Both the position numbers and the translations under genes were made by a program. From Dromaius novaehollandiae (taxonomy: Eukaryota > Chordata > Aves > Casuariiformes > Dromaiidae): 64,000 nucleotides of DNA. The DNA lies in assembly GCF_036370855.1 (NCBI RefSeq), contig NC_088112.1, forward strand, positions 20,328,469-20,392,468. The letters run 5' to 3'. Below, one piece after another: positions 12,262-25,650 of this stretch (position 1 is its first letter; each line of letters starts with the position of its first letter). Under the pieces are notes generated by a model. The model saw only the letters and a list, made by a program, of their open reading frames with translations. It searched no databases and was not told the DNA's origin.

Positions 12262-15200
12262 GCTGACTTTTCCTAAAAGGTTAATTGGACACCTACTCTG
12301 ATACCTGCTTCCAAGTTTCTGATCCTTCTCACTGGTGCGTTTTGAATTCATCTATAAGGAAACAAATTAAATTTCACCTTCCCTCCTCTCCCCATGAGAA
12401 AGTAAAAGCAGTAAAATGTACCAAAGTGGGGTGGGGGGTAGGGGGTGTAATACGACTTTACACAGGTGTTCTGCAGAATCTGTTTTTATATCCTTTATGA
12501 AAGGAAGTTTGGGGGTTTGGCTGGGTTTCAGTTGACATATTATTACCGCAGAACGGTGGTACGTTTCCCTGAAAGCTGAAGCACAACGCGCTCCGTTACA
12601 ACTTGCATGTGTGTGTAATGGATGCACACCTATTAAACACAAGTTCTGACAGTGCAGGCCAAACTCGTATTCGTCAGCCTTTGGGTTGCCTCCTTTCTCC
12701 ACCTCCTAATTGTGCTTGTTTTCACGTTTGAAAATAATTGGCGGAATTTGAATATTGGGAGAACAAAAAATCAGGCAACTGCTGCTGAGATCTGTGAAGA
12801 CAAAACATTTTAATGTGCTTTGGAGTTTGTGTAACAAACCTTTCTAGCAGAAGATGCACCAAGAGATACGTTTTTGTCGTGACCTGTTTTCAGCTGGCAG
12901 TTTGGAGCATGAGCTGCTGCTTCCTGTGACTAAGTGACAGAAATCTAGCTCGTAAGTCTTGGATCATGTAAAGCAACGTGCATAAGGACGTCCTACAGAT
13001 CAGCTCGATGGAGCAAGAAAACAGCTCCCTCCTGCAAAACCCCTTAATCTTTGCTCATAAGCTAAAGAAAATCCATCAGAACTTCCACCTTGTTGTATTT
13101 TAGAGAGCTTTCTTGCAACACGGCTCACCTAGTGAGTCACTTGTAAATGGGTCACTTGAAATTCTAAAAATACTGGTCAGCGGTTCTCTATAATCCTTTC
13201 TTCCGAGAATGGCACAGAGCAGGAGAGGTCTGCTGGTGCGACAAAACCATGCGAATCCCTCCCTGAACGGTTCTTCAGCGTTTCCCACAGCCCCTCACAA
13301 AACCACTTGCTGCACAAACGAATTATTTATGAAGTAGGAAAACCATTGAAGTGAAGATGTATCCACCGGTACTTCAGGCAATCTTGATTAAATCAGAGCT
13401 GGTCAAAGGTTTTGATTAGACCTGCGCTAATAATTTGTCATGAATGATTTATGCAGTGAATTTCGATTGCTTTTACTCTTCCTCGTTCTTCCACATGCAG
13501 ACTGTGAGTTTGGTCATCGTTTAGCTTTGGTGAGGACCATGTAGTGCCATGTGGAGGTAAAAAGACTCCATCGTCCTGTAGCCCCCCAAAAGCTAGGGGA
13601 GAGGAGTTTCACCTCCTCTCTGCTTCTTGTTTTTCAAGAACGGGGTAAGCTCTGCTGCAGCTACGCGTGGGCCAACGTGTGCTCTGTGCGTGGCACCACG
13701 GCTTGGAGGACTCGTGCCCTTGGCTCGCGGACCTGCGGTATGCTCTGATCCCTATCTCCAGGAGGGGCATGGTCAGGAGCATAGTCCGGGTCCTAGCAAT
13801 TTTCTGCAAGGTACTCCTTATTCCAGCTGCTTTGGTAAATCAGTTCTGTGAATGATTTATTTCTGTGCTCTTGTAAGCTATGCAGGGGTGTGTTTGGAGT
13901 GTAAAGTCAAGTCGTTGCCCACTGCACATGTTGCATGACACGTTTCTAGTCCCTAGTACCAGGACTCAGTGCCTGGTATAAAGCTCGCTCTGATGGGAGG
14001 AAAATGTGCTTTTCACTCTTATCCTGAAAAATGCAACCAAAACTTCCTGTCTTGGGGACTATTTCTGATGGTGGGTTTGTACGTTTAGGCCTGGCATTTC
14101 ATGGGGACGTAACGGAGTGAGTTCCCTGACTCCTTTAAGAAGTCCAATGGATATGGCCAACTAATTCCTTCAGGGTCCTTTAAAAACTCCAGCTAGAATA
14201 TTTGGGTAAAGCAAGTGTGAGATGGCTGCAAAGCTGACGGAAGGAAATCAGGTTAGAGATGCAAATAGCAGTTCACAACTTGGGGAGTGGGGGGTGAGGG
14301 GAAATAGCCACCGGCTACTCCACAGATTGATTAAGCAGCCTTAGCAATTGGCATTATTTTGTCAAAGTGAAGTTTGCCACTTTGCCAAAGTCCTGAGCAA
14401 TACCCTTTTCTTTTGACAGTTTAAGGGGGATTTAAGTGAAATGCAGACCTTGCACTGACTCCGTACAACAGCGAATTTCACTCTGAGTGAGCAGAGGGAA
14501 TTACTAGAGAGCCCTTACGGTTAAAGATTTATATCGTGCGAAGAGAGGCATCCAGGGACTTCAGCCACTGCTAATGTACAGTTCAAAGCCCCAGATTGCC
14601 CCTCTGAGATGCAAATATTGGAGGGAATTGTAGAATCTAATAGAAGACCATAAAGTTTCTGCAGGACTTTTAACTATCATGTAAAAATGAATAAAGATTA
14701 ATCAGTTTTACTACAGAATTCTATAGGACACTTCAGGAGAGAATATAAATAGCCCCTTATGTTTTTACCCTACTTGATACAAAGCCTTATAGTGGTTTTG
14801 TAGCTCTGCGTTGTTTTTACTCTCCTTGCATAAGGATTTTTCATAAGCGGCGTGCAGGCCGGGAGGAGCCAAGGGCCTGATGCAGTAGCTGGTGCAGCAC
14901 CACTCAGTCTGCCTCCTGCTCCAGCCACCCATGCATCCTCACTGTCCTCTCGGATCGCAAATGCCGGAGGCCACATCGTGGCTGCTGTTGCACAGAGTGA
15001 TGAAGTCTGACCTCGGAAAGCAGAGAAAAGCTTGTGGGATATTTTGGCAGGTGCAGATCCAGTTTAAAACTGCACTAGCTTTGACTATGGCTTGGTACCA
15101 CTTTTGTCCTAGACACATCTGTCAACTGCCAGGTTTGTTTTTATCATATGAGGAAAAAAACTTTTAATGGATGGAGTCAGATGCGCAAGATTGCGCTGAA

Positions 15201-18200
15201 AGACCTATGGTCACTTTGTAAAGAACTCTAGCCAGAAACCTTGGAAAAGGCACATAAAAGCATTCACGGAGTTTGTTCTTGGCAATTAAAGGTAAATATT
15301 CATTACGCAAATACTCTTAACTACACCGTGCCCATTCCTTGCATTTGCACGCAATGTGCGTGGTGTAGGATGCCAGCACAGTCTGTCCGTTCTTCATCGT
15401 CCTGCTTTCATCCTGCTTAACAGAGTGGGAAATGAGCCAGAAACAGGGCTGTGGGACAGTCCCCAGGAGGTTTTTGTCACGGAACAGAAAGATCTAGAAA
15501 CCCCAGACACTATAGAGGTAGCTGTGGAAAGCAGTGATCTTCAGACACTAGCAAGAAGAAATATCAGCTAATTTTTGGAATGAAACGGGCCAATATAGAG
15601 GTTTGCACAGCCAGCCCATCTGAGCACTTCCCACTGACCTGAGTAGTTCTTCCAACAGCACCTACATGGGTTAGTTAGCAGATATGAACGTCATGCTCCA
15701 TGAAACCAGCACATGTTGAAACATATGTTATTCCATGAAACAAGCTAGTTAAAACTTCATATGAGCTACGGAAACATTGCCAAACTGAAAAATAAAATGC
15801 CTTGTTAAAAATGGATTGAATCAGAAGATATCTTGTAATTAGCCTAGACTGATGAGTAAGCTGTGAGAATACATTTTAGCACCGGAGATATTTTACTGTG
15901 CAACCCAAATCATTTAAAACTTCTTTGATATTCATTTTAATAACGCCAGCTGTATGAGAATACCTTCGTAACTTGAGCAAGGGATTTTTTTTTTTCTTAA
16001 TACCTGGAGTTAACCATTAACGCTTCCCTAAGAGTCTTATTTTCACTTTAATGTAACTAGCAACTTCTGTTAGAAAGTGTTGTGGGGACTTCCTTGGCCG
16101 CTCGCCAAGGCACGGTCCCACCAGAACAGGCTGTGGTTAGGGACAGGCAGCAGGACAGCCAGGCGGGAGGTAGCGTGGGTGACCTCAGCTGATGCCATTC
16201 CCGTGACACACAGGGACCGGGGATAAATGGCAGAGCCAGAATTTTCCAGGTGAATCTGGAATGGAATTGAATCACTTGTGTTTGCTTTAATGTAGGGATG
16301 TATGATATTATCTGTCTATGGCATTAGTCTGGGCTACTGCCTTTGAAGCTAGTAATTGGTATTAGGGTGGTGTGTTAGTTTCCATGTTAGGCATGATTTT
16401 GGAACGAATCTCAGTTATCCAGACAAATGGGCATTTTCATGGCATTACCCACTACCATGTGATGTAACATATTCCTCATCAGTGGCTGTGTTCAGGTGTG
16501 GGCATCATCGGGGTTTGGGGTTAGCTAATTAAGAGTTGTGAGAAAGGAAAAAATATTTTGGGTGTTGGAGAGGAAAGGTTAAACCGGGAGAATATGACAA
16601 GCTTAGCCAGGCGATACCGAAGGTGGTCACGGCCTCTGATGCTGAAGGAGCTAAGAATCAGAAACGCTGCCGTTCCTCAGGGCAGTGTGCAGAGCTGCAG
16701 TTACGGGTGGAGGTGCCAAGCTGGGAAAAGCAAAACGTAGGTGAAATAGCAGGACATGGACTTGAAACTGAGATCTTTAAGGCCCAGGTTAGTCCAATGG
16801 ACTACATTTTTTTTCGGTGTTACAGGCTGGAAGTTGGCTTCAGGGCAGCAGCAGGAGCCAGTGTGGGGAACACGGAGATGGAGAAAGCGTCCTGGTGCCC
16901 CAGGTGCCCGAGCACGGCGGCTGGAAGGGCTCCAGCCCAGATGGGTGGCCTGGCTTCTGCTGATGGGGTGGGGTTGAGCTTGGGCACGGCAGCAAGGGGG
17001 GCTAGAGGAAAGCTCTGTCATTCGGATCTTGGAAAACTACATTGCTGCAAGTCCATGGGAGGTTTGGTAGAGAGCAGTCCCACAGCGGTGGAAGGGTAGG
17101 CTGGATAAAGCCATAAGCCCTTTACAGGCTTTGGTTCTCTTGTTTTGGGTATAACTGTTGACTCCATTGCAATGGGCTTGCATTAGGTATGAGCTGGATC
17201 TGGTTTGTGCAATGGCTTGAGTTTTTTGGATTGCAAGTTCTTAGATGATGGCCACAAAGGAATTTTAATTAGGAAAGTCAGGAAGGTTCTGCTGGGAGAC
17301 AGGCAAACCACAACAATTATCGGCAGTGAGAAAGCCAGCAAAGAACAAGTAGCAGGGAATTTATAGAAGTCTTATTAAGAATTACCTAAATGTGACTTTT
17401 AAAGATACCTGTGAAAGAATCTTCCGTAAGGAAAATGACTTGAAACTGCAGTAATTTCTACTCCTGTGTTTTATCCAGTGTTCAGCTGTACTTCTATGCT
17501 TTAAAGAACATAGAGATGGGAATCAAACTGGCTGCATGGCCGCTGTGCACATAGTCACCACGGAAATGTGAGGGTCTCTGGAAGGCTTCACCAGAGGATG
17601 CTCTTTTGGCACTGGTGTCCGCAGAAGCTCCCAGGCTCCGTCAAGCTGATCAAGACACAGAAAAGGGCTAATCTGTCACTTGCTGAGCAACGAGCCCTGA
17701 AGTCCTCCACAGATGCAGTAAGCTGTGCAGTTTAAAAGCAATACTGTAGGAGTTTGTATTTCCAAGTGCATCTCCGCTGAAGCCACGTGCACACCATGCA
17801 TAGGGCAGCTCTGCGGGTGGTTCGTGGGCAGGCAGTGACCGTGGTGTCTGGCCCCTGCTGCTCGTTTTTAGGGTAAAGCTGGCTGAATGCGTGGCCAGCT
17901 GATGCAGCAGTTTGCCTTGGCGGTCGCTTCTACCTTGCCTCTTCTGAAAAAGTCACGTTTTTGGGTTTTGCAGCAGTGTCTGTTCCACACAGATGGTCCC
18001 GTGATTGTTGCTGGTGTTGGGAAAAGGTTCTTTCCTCTACTGAAATCATTGATTTGATTTAATGAGGCAAAACTCCGGACTCAGTAATGGAACTGGTGCA
18101 CTGAGAGATGTTTTGGCTGTGTGCATTCATTATTTTGGGTGTGTTTCGTCAGTAAGCTAGCAATTTAAAAAAGAGCATGTTTTAAAACCTCCAAATTGCA

Positions 18201-18243
18201 TCAGGGACATTGAATATGACCCCTTTACATTAAGTATGAGTCC

Positions 18244-18268
18244 TTTATTTTATTTTATTTTATTTTTT
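18244..18268 (+). repeat. (TTTTA)n microsatellite
   Basis: About four to five copies of a five-base T-rich unit ending in a T run. Confidence 0.85.
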
Positions 18269-21021
18269 CCAGAAAAGAGTGGATAGTTTTTCTCCCATCT
18301 GCTTCCCAGATTGTTTGGTATTCAGGATCTTGATCATCGTTATGCCAACATAACACATCACTTGCACTGTGTTTTGATCTAAATTTGCATGACCAACATA
18401 AAGTGGAAATATTCTTGCTGTAATGAAGTGCTTGCTTGCTAAATCAAGACTCCCAGTTTTATGTGCTACAGCATACAGAGCTGCACAAATTCTCCTCTGC
18501 CAGCTCTGTATATGAAAGTGGGGTCTAAAAGTATCCTTTTTCTTCTATCCCCTTACCAATTTTTCTTTACTCTGTAGCATGCACTGTGCATGATCTGCCC
18601 TGATAAAGCTTCACCTTTTCTTTGTAGATAGTGTCAGCTGTTGGGGTAGGTAGAATAGCAAAGCACATGGTCAAAGGCCAGTAGACATACAGGTTATCTT
18701 TAGAAGCAGGATAGCTATAACGAGCAGGAAACCATGCCCAACGATTGACCTGGAAGATGTGCCAGGGCTGAGGAATATGTATGCCTACCGTGTCCTAACG
18801 AAAATAGTTCTTTCATCATAAATAAGGGTACTTTCTGGCTTTTGTGGTATCGCTTGCTTTGGTCTCGTGGCAGTACCTAGCTAGGAACCTCTACAAAGAT
18901 CATAGCCTTCTTGTTCCAGATCTCCTCGTCTTGCACTGGCGGAGCTTTAAGTTAGACTGCTAGAGCAGTGGAAAACGGGTTGTACTTCGCGGATATAAAG
19001 CAGATTTGACTTTCTGAGTTTCTTAGACTCTGTGACTTCGATTCGCTCCCTGCTAAGGTTACCTCTCCATGTATCAGCAAACAGGGCTGCCAAGGGCAAA
19101 GGCATAGGGGGGCTATGTCTATAAGAGCATAACCGGTGGTTGCGACCGAGGTCTTTCCAAGAGCTTTCCTGTAAAGAAGGCAGCTCCACATCTTTACTGA
19201 GACTATAGGTGTTCTTCTACCTGGGGGGAACAGCAAGCCAGCCCACCCAAAGTCTAATACCACCTTTCTTTCAAAGAGCATTTTGAAGGGTACAAACCCA
19301 GGATTATCAAAGCCTGGCAAGGAAGAGACACCATAAACTGTGTCCTCCCGGAGGAGGGTCCCAGCTCTGACACAGATGCTGTGCACTGCTCAGGGCTACG
19401 CTGCAAAGTTGCTTAAGTGCTGGTCACATTTGAAAGGCTGGTCTCTAACCTCTTAACTTTATTTTCGTAATAAAGTGGGAGGGGTGGCAGGAACTTGCAC
19501 TTTTTTATACGTGGATTTTGTTGATTAATTCAAATGCTTCTTTAACATGCATGGATATTTAAGGCCTAACATATGTACTGTTAATACAAACTACTTGTAA
19601 CGAAGTGAGCACCATTGCATAGATCACAGTATTGATACCAGGAGACTGCTGATTCCAGGAACTTTAAAAGACTGGTCACTGTGTCCAGTGCATGTTGTAA
19701 TTACATTTTGAAATGGTGAAACTGCACATTTTACTGCTGTCCAGTGGTTGACAAAAAGAGCAATGGTAGGTCATAACAACAGACAACATCCTGCGTAACA
19801 GAGCGTAGCAGGAGTCTCGTGCCACTTGGAGGGGCATCAGGCACCTACATCTGTCACTTGGGTCTGAAACGCCTTGTTCCTGGACGGTCCCTCCCGACGG
19901 GGCAGCCCCAGAAGGCAGTGCTGGTGGCTTCCTGCGCTTCGCTTGGAGACGTACCGTGGAGCCCTGGCTGTTGTCCAGGGAGAGGACCTAATGCAGTAGG
20001 ATTCGTCTCCGATAGATGGATGCTGCAAAGACCAGAACAAAGCAAGTCCATTTATAGCAGCAGTTGTTCAGGAAGGAAGCACGAAGAGATAAATGGCTTA
20101 CCAGAAGCCACACTACAAGCTAATGGCTCCTGACGTTCATTACTAAGTGGCACGACACAGCTGAGAAGGGCAGTGCGACCTACTACTCCTGGATCCAGGT
20201 GACCCAATGACTAAGTCGTGACTGGTAAATGTGTGCTGAGTACCTCAGATAGACATCGGCAGTGCTGGCCTCCAAGCAACCACTGTGGAAACTTCTTGTA
20301 ACAGCCTGTTATTTGCTATGGGTTGGAAGGCTTGGTTTTGGTTCAAATCCAAGTACCTGCACCTAGGAATACTCTGACCAATAAAAGATACTGATGCAGA
20401 CTGGCAAGAGATGAGGGGGGTGAAAGGCAGCCAGAAAGAGCTCTTGTCTTCCTACTAGCACATGTGTTTTGAGTCAGGTGAAGCAGCCTGATGCACAGCC
20501 ACTCCTCCGCAAAGACTACAGTTGCACCCAGACCTGCTGACGTACAGACAGGCCCTTTTTCTTGACCAAATTGAATGGAAACTACTCATTAGCTCATAAA
20601 AGCCTGCAAAGACCATGTACCACTTAACTTGCAATTACTTCTCCTGCTCACGAAGGTAGTGCATATATATAAGGGTCTCGACAGTTCTTCACTAGCTAGT
20701 GTAAAGGGAGAAGCTGGATTTGCTACATAAGACACGTGGTAGATTTCAGACTGAAAACAAGATTGATCTCTGTGCTTTTCTCCATAGCACTAGAGCTAGT
20801 CTCTATTACTGTTAAGCACAGAAAAACAGATCACTCCTTTAAGTACTTAATTTGAATATTCAGAAGCAAGAGGAAGAGTGGGAGGAAGATGTAGGTCAAA
20901 TGCTTCAGGAAGATGCCAGGTGAATGTTCAAACAACTGCAAGGTTGGTCTCCACTCATGTCAAAAGTAACTTCATGCACTTCAACTGTTTCTATGGAATT
21001 TTGCTCCCATTAGAGGAAATT

Positions 21022-21033
21022 GGGGGGGGGGGG
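21022..21033 (+). repeat. G12 homopolymer
   Basis: Twelve consecutive G bases, followed by an AATAAT-rich stretch. Long G runs are prone to length error and slippage. Confidence 0.9.
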
Positions 21034-24000
21034 ATAATAAATAATAGTAAATAATGAACTCAATTCCTCTGGGACACATTGCACATCGCGTGTAGGCCCA
21101 GCAAGCCCGGCCCTGAGACCGAGAAACCTCGAGTCAGCGCAGGGTTATTCAGTTCTCGCTGCAGCTGGCCTCCCTGTTCAGGAGAACCCACAGGTGAGGA
21201 CATCTTGCAGCGTAGCCCTGCAGGGCTTTCTCTAGCTCAGGACAAAGCTCATAGATGGAAACAAGTGTAGCTGCTATTCATCTCAAGCTGAAACAGACCC
21301 ACGTTTAAAACCTCGATGCAAACAGCTCCTCTTCTGCCCAGCGACCCTCACGCAAGTCCCCCACTCCGTAAGGTGTCACACACCTAACCCTGGATATGCC
21401 ACCAGCACGGTTGTTCTTCTCGACTGTCTTGGTCACAACCCGACTTGACAGATTGTAGTTCCTACTTGTAAAAGCTTCAATAGCTGAGACCAGCAGTTGG
21501 CAGGAACAATTGCTTTCTCCTCCTTACAAGTACTGTGAAGGAGTAAAACTGTACGACTGATTTCCCTAATTTCAGAGGTATTAGAGGAGGTTTGCAAGCC
21601 TCTGCGTGATGGGGGATACTTGGAACGCTGGACAAAATCTGCTCCTTAATCCTTTTTCTAAAAGGCTGAACAAAATGCCTTTAAACCTTGTGGGACAGTC
21701 GGAGTCGAGGTCACAGGAGAACCCATCTCGGCTCTAATGGCAAGGGCACTGGCAAGCAGGACTTCAGCTTTGCCTCCACGAGGTGACAACCTCAGCCTAT
21801 GGAAAGCTTCACAAACGGAATAATTTTACTTAGTGGCTGGAGAGACCTGCTGTTTATATGGGAACTCTGCACAGACATTGCTGTTCTTTTGCTTTGTTTG
21901 TTTATTTCTTTTAATGAGGAAACCCACTGAATAACCATCATTAAAATGAATTGATTTTCCTTAGTTTGACTTTAAAAAAACCACCCTCTCACTATAAAGC
22001 TAAAGCTTCTGTCCTCTTCCTTTTAATATGGCACTTCCTCTGAAAATGGTTGCAAACGTAAGTTTTGCCTCGCAAGCCTGTCGTATGACGTACCATGCTG
22101 AAAGAGCTGCTGCCACTCTTTGTTCCTTGCCCACATGAAGAGCGCACAATTCTTCTTTCGAGAAGAGAAAAACCTTGCCTTCTTTTTCTTGTGACCTACT
22201 TGAGCTTTAGAGGCTCTGTTTAGAGCAGTGCTCTGCAGGTTCACTTTGATGTTACGCAAGTTTTACGGCTTGCAGAGTTTCTGGGGCATTTTTGGGTGGC
22301 TCTTGGAAGCCTTTTGACTGCTGGCTGTGCGCATCGTAGCTTCTAGCTTGGAAGTCCAGCGCAGCGGGGTGAAAGATCAGCAGCAGATGAAGTGGACATG
22401 AGGGAAGTTGGGTGAACAGCTAAGTTAACACGTTGTGCAAGGCGGGTGATATAGCTGTGTGCTAGCCGAGTTTGAGGAAGAGGTGCGAAGAGTCAAATCT
22501 AGAGCGGAGGCTGGCACAGAGGGAGATGCTGCAGAGCCAGCCCAACGGTTTGAGGCTTTGGGATGGAAGGAAAGGGCAGTAGGATGGGAGCAACAGAAAG
22601 AGAAAAAGAAAGAAAGAGAAAGGAAGACCTAAACTAGGTCAAACTTGCCTTCAAAGAAGAGCCAGATGCTAACGCCTTGTGTGTGATCTGTGCTGGGAAA
22701 GTTCACAAGCTGTTTCCACTCTTGGGTTGAAATAGTAACCTATATGCAGAGCACGTGTTCACTGCCGAGCTGCTACTACAGGTGATCTGTGAGAGCCTGT
22801 AAACAGGATACCTTCCAGGAAGGCTGGGGCATGAAGTCTGATGTTGGTGTCCGTCTCTGAAATTTGTCTCAGAAGGTGCCTTTTGCACAGTAATCTTGGT
22901 GGTGGGACAAGTTAGTTTAGTCTTTCTTCTCCCATGCACACTGTAAACTGAAACAAGGAGGAGTTTGTACCTCCTGGGAAATACCATCCACGGCTCTGCA
23001 AGTGGCGAATGTCAGTTTTACTCTTTGGGGAATTTCTAACTTGACAGCTCTGAATTATGAGGGCTTCTGTTTAAACTCAAAGCAGACACAGAGATACCTA
23101 GCAAATGTGGGGAGCTGGCAGTGCAAAACCTAGTCTGGGCCTAAAATGGGAATGAATTCATTTTTTACCCTTGTGTCTCCATCTATTCGGAACTTAATGA
23201 AGGAGAGCTATGAGAGTTAATCCCTCGAAGGGAAGTAGGAAAGCTAAGAGCAAAGTGACGTGTTTTTCCCCAGAGCATGAGTGGTTGTTAACTGGCAGGA
23301 TATATGGCTCTGGCCACAGTTTTCAAGGCCTGGCTCATTTTTACAGTTTGTCTTACCCCATTCTTGCATTTCATAGTTCAAGAGAGAAATCTTCTTGCTG
23401 AAGTCTTGAAATTGATTTAAAAGGGGACAAGACCTAATAAAATCTGGTGACATAAAAATATTGGCTGGAAGTCAGAAGTTCTGGGAGTCATTCTTGCTTC
23501 ACACCCCTTCGCACTCCCACGAAGGTCTTGCTTTGCCCTCTTCGAAGCATTTTCTATAACCCACTAATGAAGGTAGGAACCTAGACTAACAGATTTAATC
23601 TATTCTGTGACAAATTTTAGGCTCCAGCACATGTGGTGCTGAAAATCAGGAAGGGAATTGCTAGAGCTGCAGAGGGCACTGGTCTCTGAATAAATGAAAA
23701 AACAGGTAACAGCTCCACTGGAGCTAAATCTCTAGAAGTGTGGACTGCAGTTGGAAGAGGTTTAAACAATACTTCACTCCACAAATGATGGCTGTTTGTG
23801 GAAATGAATCCAGTCACACCATGTCCGGTTCAAATGCATTATATGTGTTTAAAAATGAACTCAGAGAGTGATGTTGAACGTAAACCTGTAGTACCAATAT
23901 TTGAGGAATACCAGCTACCATCAGAAAACAAGCAGGATGTTTTTCCTCAGAGTGCACAAAGTGGAAGAGGAATTTTTTCTGAGTTTGTGACTAGCCTGTG

Positions 24001-25599
24001 ATGGAAGGGCCAAACTTGCAGTTTTATGGGAACCCAAAGCTCTCCACTAAGAGACAAGATTTCTGCCAGAGGAGAAACCTGAGGCAGAACAGAGCAAGGT
24101 CCCAAAGTCTAAGTCAAGCAGCAATGTCATCTGTTGCTGCACTGGCTGGGTGACTATCACAGTCAGAACAATATCTGATGGAAAGGGAAAAGGTATGGTC
24201 CAGGCCTCCAGCAAAGCAACAGAGCATAGACCAACAGGATGACGGCAGAGCCAGGTTTTTCAGAGAGGAAGACACACCACTGCAGCAGAGATGGATGGCC
24301 TATCAAAGTATGAAAACAACTGGGATATTTTTGGCTTTTAGGTTGGCAACAGCCAAACACCTTAATGTCTTGCCAGAAACAATGCTCTTTAATGTTAAAA
24401 GAAAAGCTTCAGGCTGTGAGAAATAAGCAAGAAGAATTCAGGCCTTTCAGGGGTAAACTTAAAGAAATGTGAGCGTAGAGGTACGGGGAAATAAGTGATA
24501 AAATCTTCAGTAGTTTCAGAGAAAAAGGCAATCATTTGGGGTTTAAAAGTGAGTCAAACTATTAATCTTACTTCTGAAGAAGCAGGAGATTAAACAGTTG
24601 AGGAAGAATCTGGAGGTGTCTCCCATGTTGTGGGGAAGTTCTCAACAAACTACAGCATCTGAACCAGCCAAGAGCGAAGTCAGACCACATCCCCAAGGTG
24701 CTTCTCAGGAAGGCCCTAGTCCTGGTGCTAAGGCAGCCTGAAAGAGCACTTGAACGGGCAAATTCCTGACTCCCAGAGTGAGAAGAACAAGTGGAATATG
24801 TGTGTGTGGGAGGAAAACAGGGACTTGTTTCCCTTTTAAAATGTTTAATAATTTGGGGCTTATACGCAAGGGAATATTTTCCACTGCTTATAAGAGGAAA
24901 TTTTGCAGGATATGACCAAAGTCTCTCAGTTGTGCAGGTCATCAGGAGGATGACAAGTGCTCTTTCTAAAACAGAGCTTGCATTTGCCTTTGTTCAACTG
25001 CTAGTTGGACCGTGCTTGGCTCCTGAAGGTATTTCACTAGAAAATACAACAGATCTGCATCGTTCGGAGCAGCTGGTGGCCTTGGGGCCGGGTTGGACAG
25101 GAGTGACCAATTGCCCACACCCACTACTGCAGGAGGACGAAGGAGCAGTCTGGGCTGGCCTGGGGAGGGTCTGCCCTGCTCCTGCCACTTGTAGGGTCTG
25201 GTGTCCGTGCTGGCCCAGGGCTGCCTCGCTCTCGCAGGCTGCTGCATGGGCTCCAGCCAGCGCTTTAGGAATGCAGTGGGAAGCGTGGATGCTGGGATGC
25301 ACTTTCCCACTGAGTCTGGAAGCTGCTCATAATTCCCAGGTGGTGACATGGCTTCCACCCAATGCAGCAGCATGACCCCAACACCTGTGGGAAGCAGTTC
25401 CCCTCTCCTACCCTCCTAGGGTCGGGACTAGGAGGTTCCAGGCAGGGCTTAGCTCCCTCTCCCGCAGGGGACATACCTCCCACCCCGATACCCGCACTCC
25501 TTCTGGTGGGGCTCCGAGGAATGTAGAGCTTCCCCTCCCCTCTCCCGTCCTGCAGATGACACGAGCCTGCGAAAGGCTGGTCCAGATCATTAAGGAATA

Positions 25600-25650
25600 G
25601 AAAATAAAGAAGGACTAGATAATCTTTGCATTTAGTTCTGGCCTCAGATG
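25600..25650 (+). mobile_element. Possible degraded CR1-type LINE 3' end
   Basis: GGACTAGATAATCTTTG resembles the GGACTAGATGATCTTTGAGG region near the 3' end of CR1 elements as I recall them, the dominant LINEs of birds and reptiles. The terminal short repeats of CR1 are absent, so at best this is an old fragment. Confidence 0.3.

Noticed and set aside
16623-17099. Plus-strand ORF of 158 codons.
   Set aside because: Composition looks like translated non-coding DNA, it overlaps an antisense ORF, and no domain is visible.
20325-20365. GGTTCAAATCC with flanking complementary bases, resembling a tRNA T-arm/B box.
   Set aside because: No A box, anticodon arm or acceptor stem can be fitted upstream, so a tRNA gene is not supported.
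20663-20673. TATATATAAGG, a TATA-box-like sequence.
   Set aside because: No initiator, no downstream exon and no CpG or other promoter features. AT-rich chance match.
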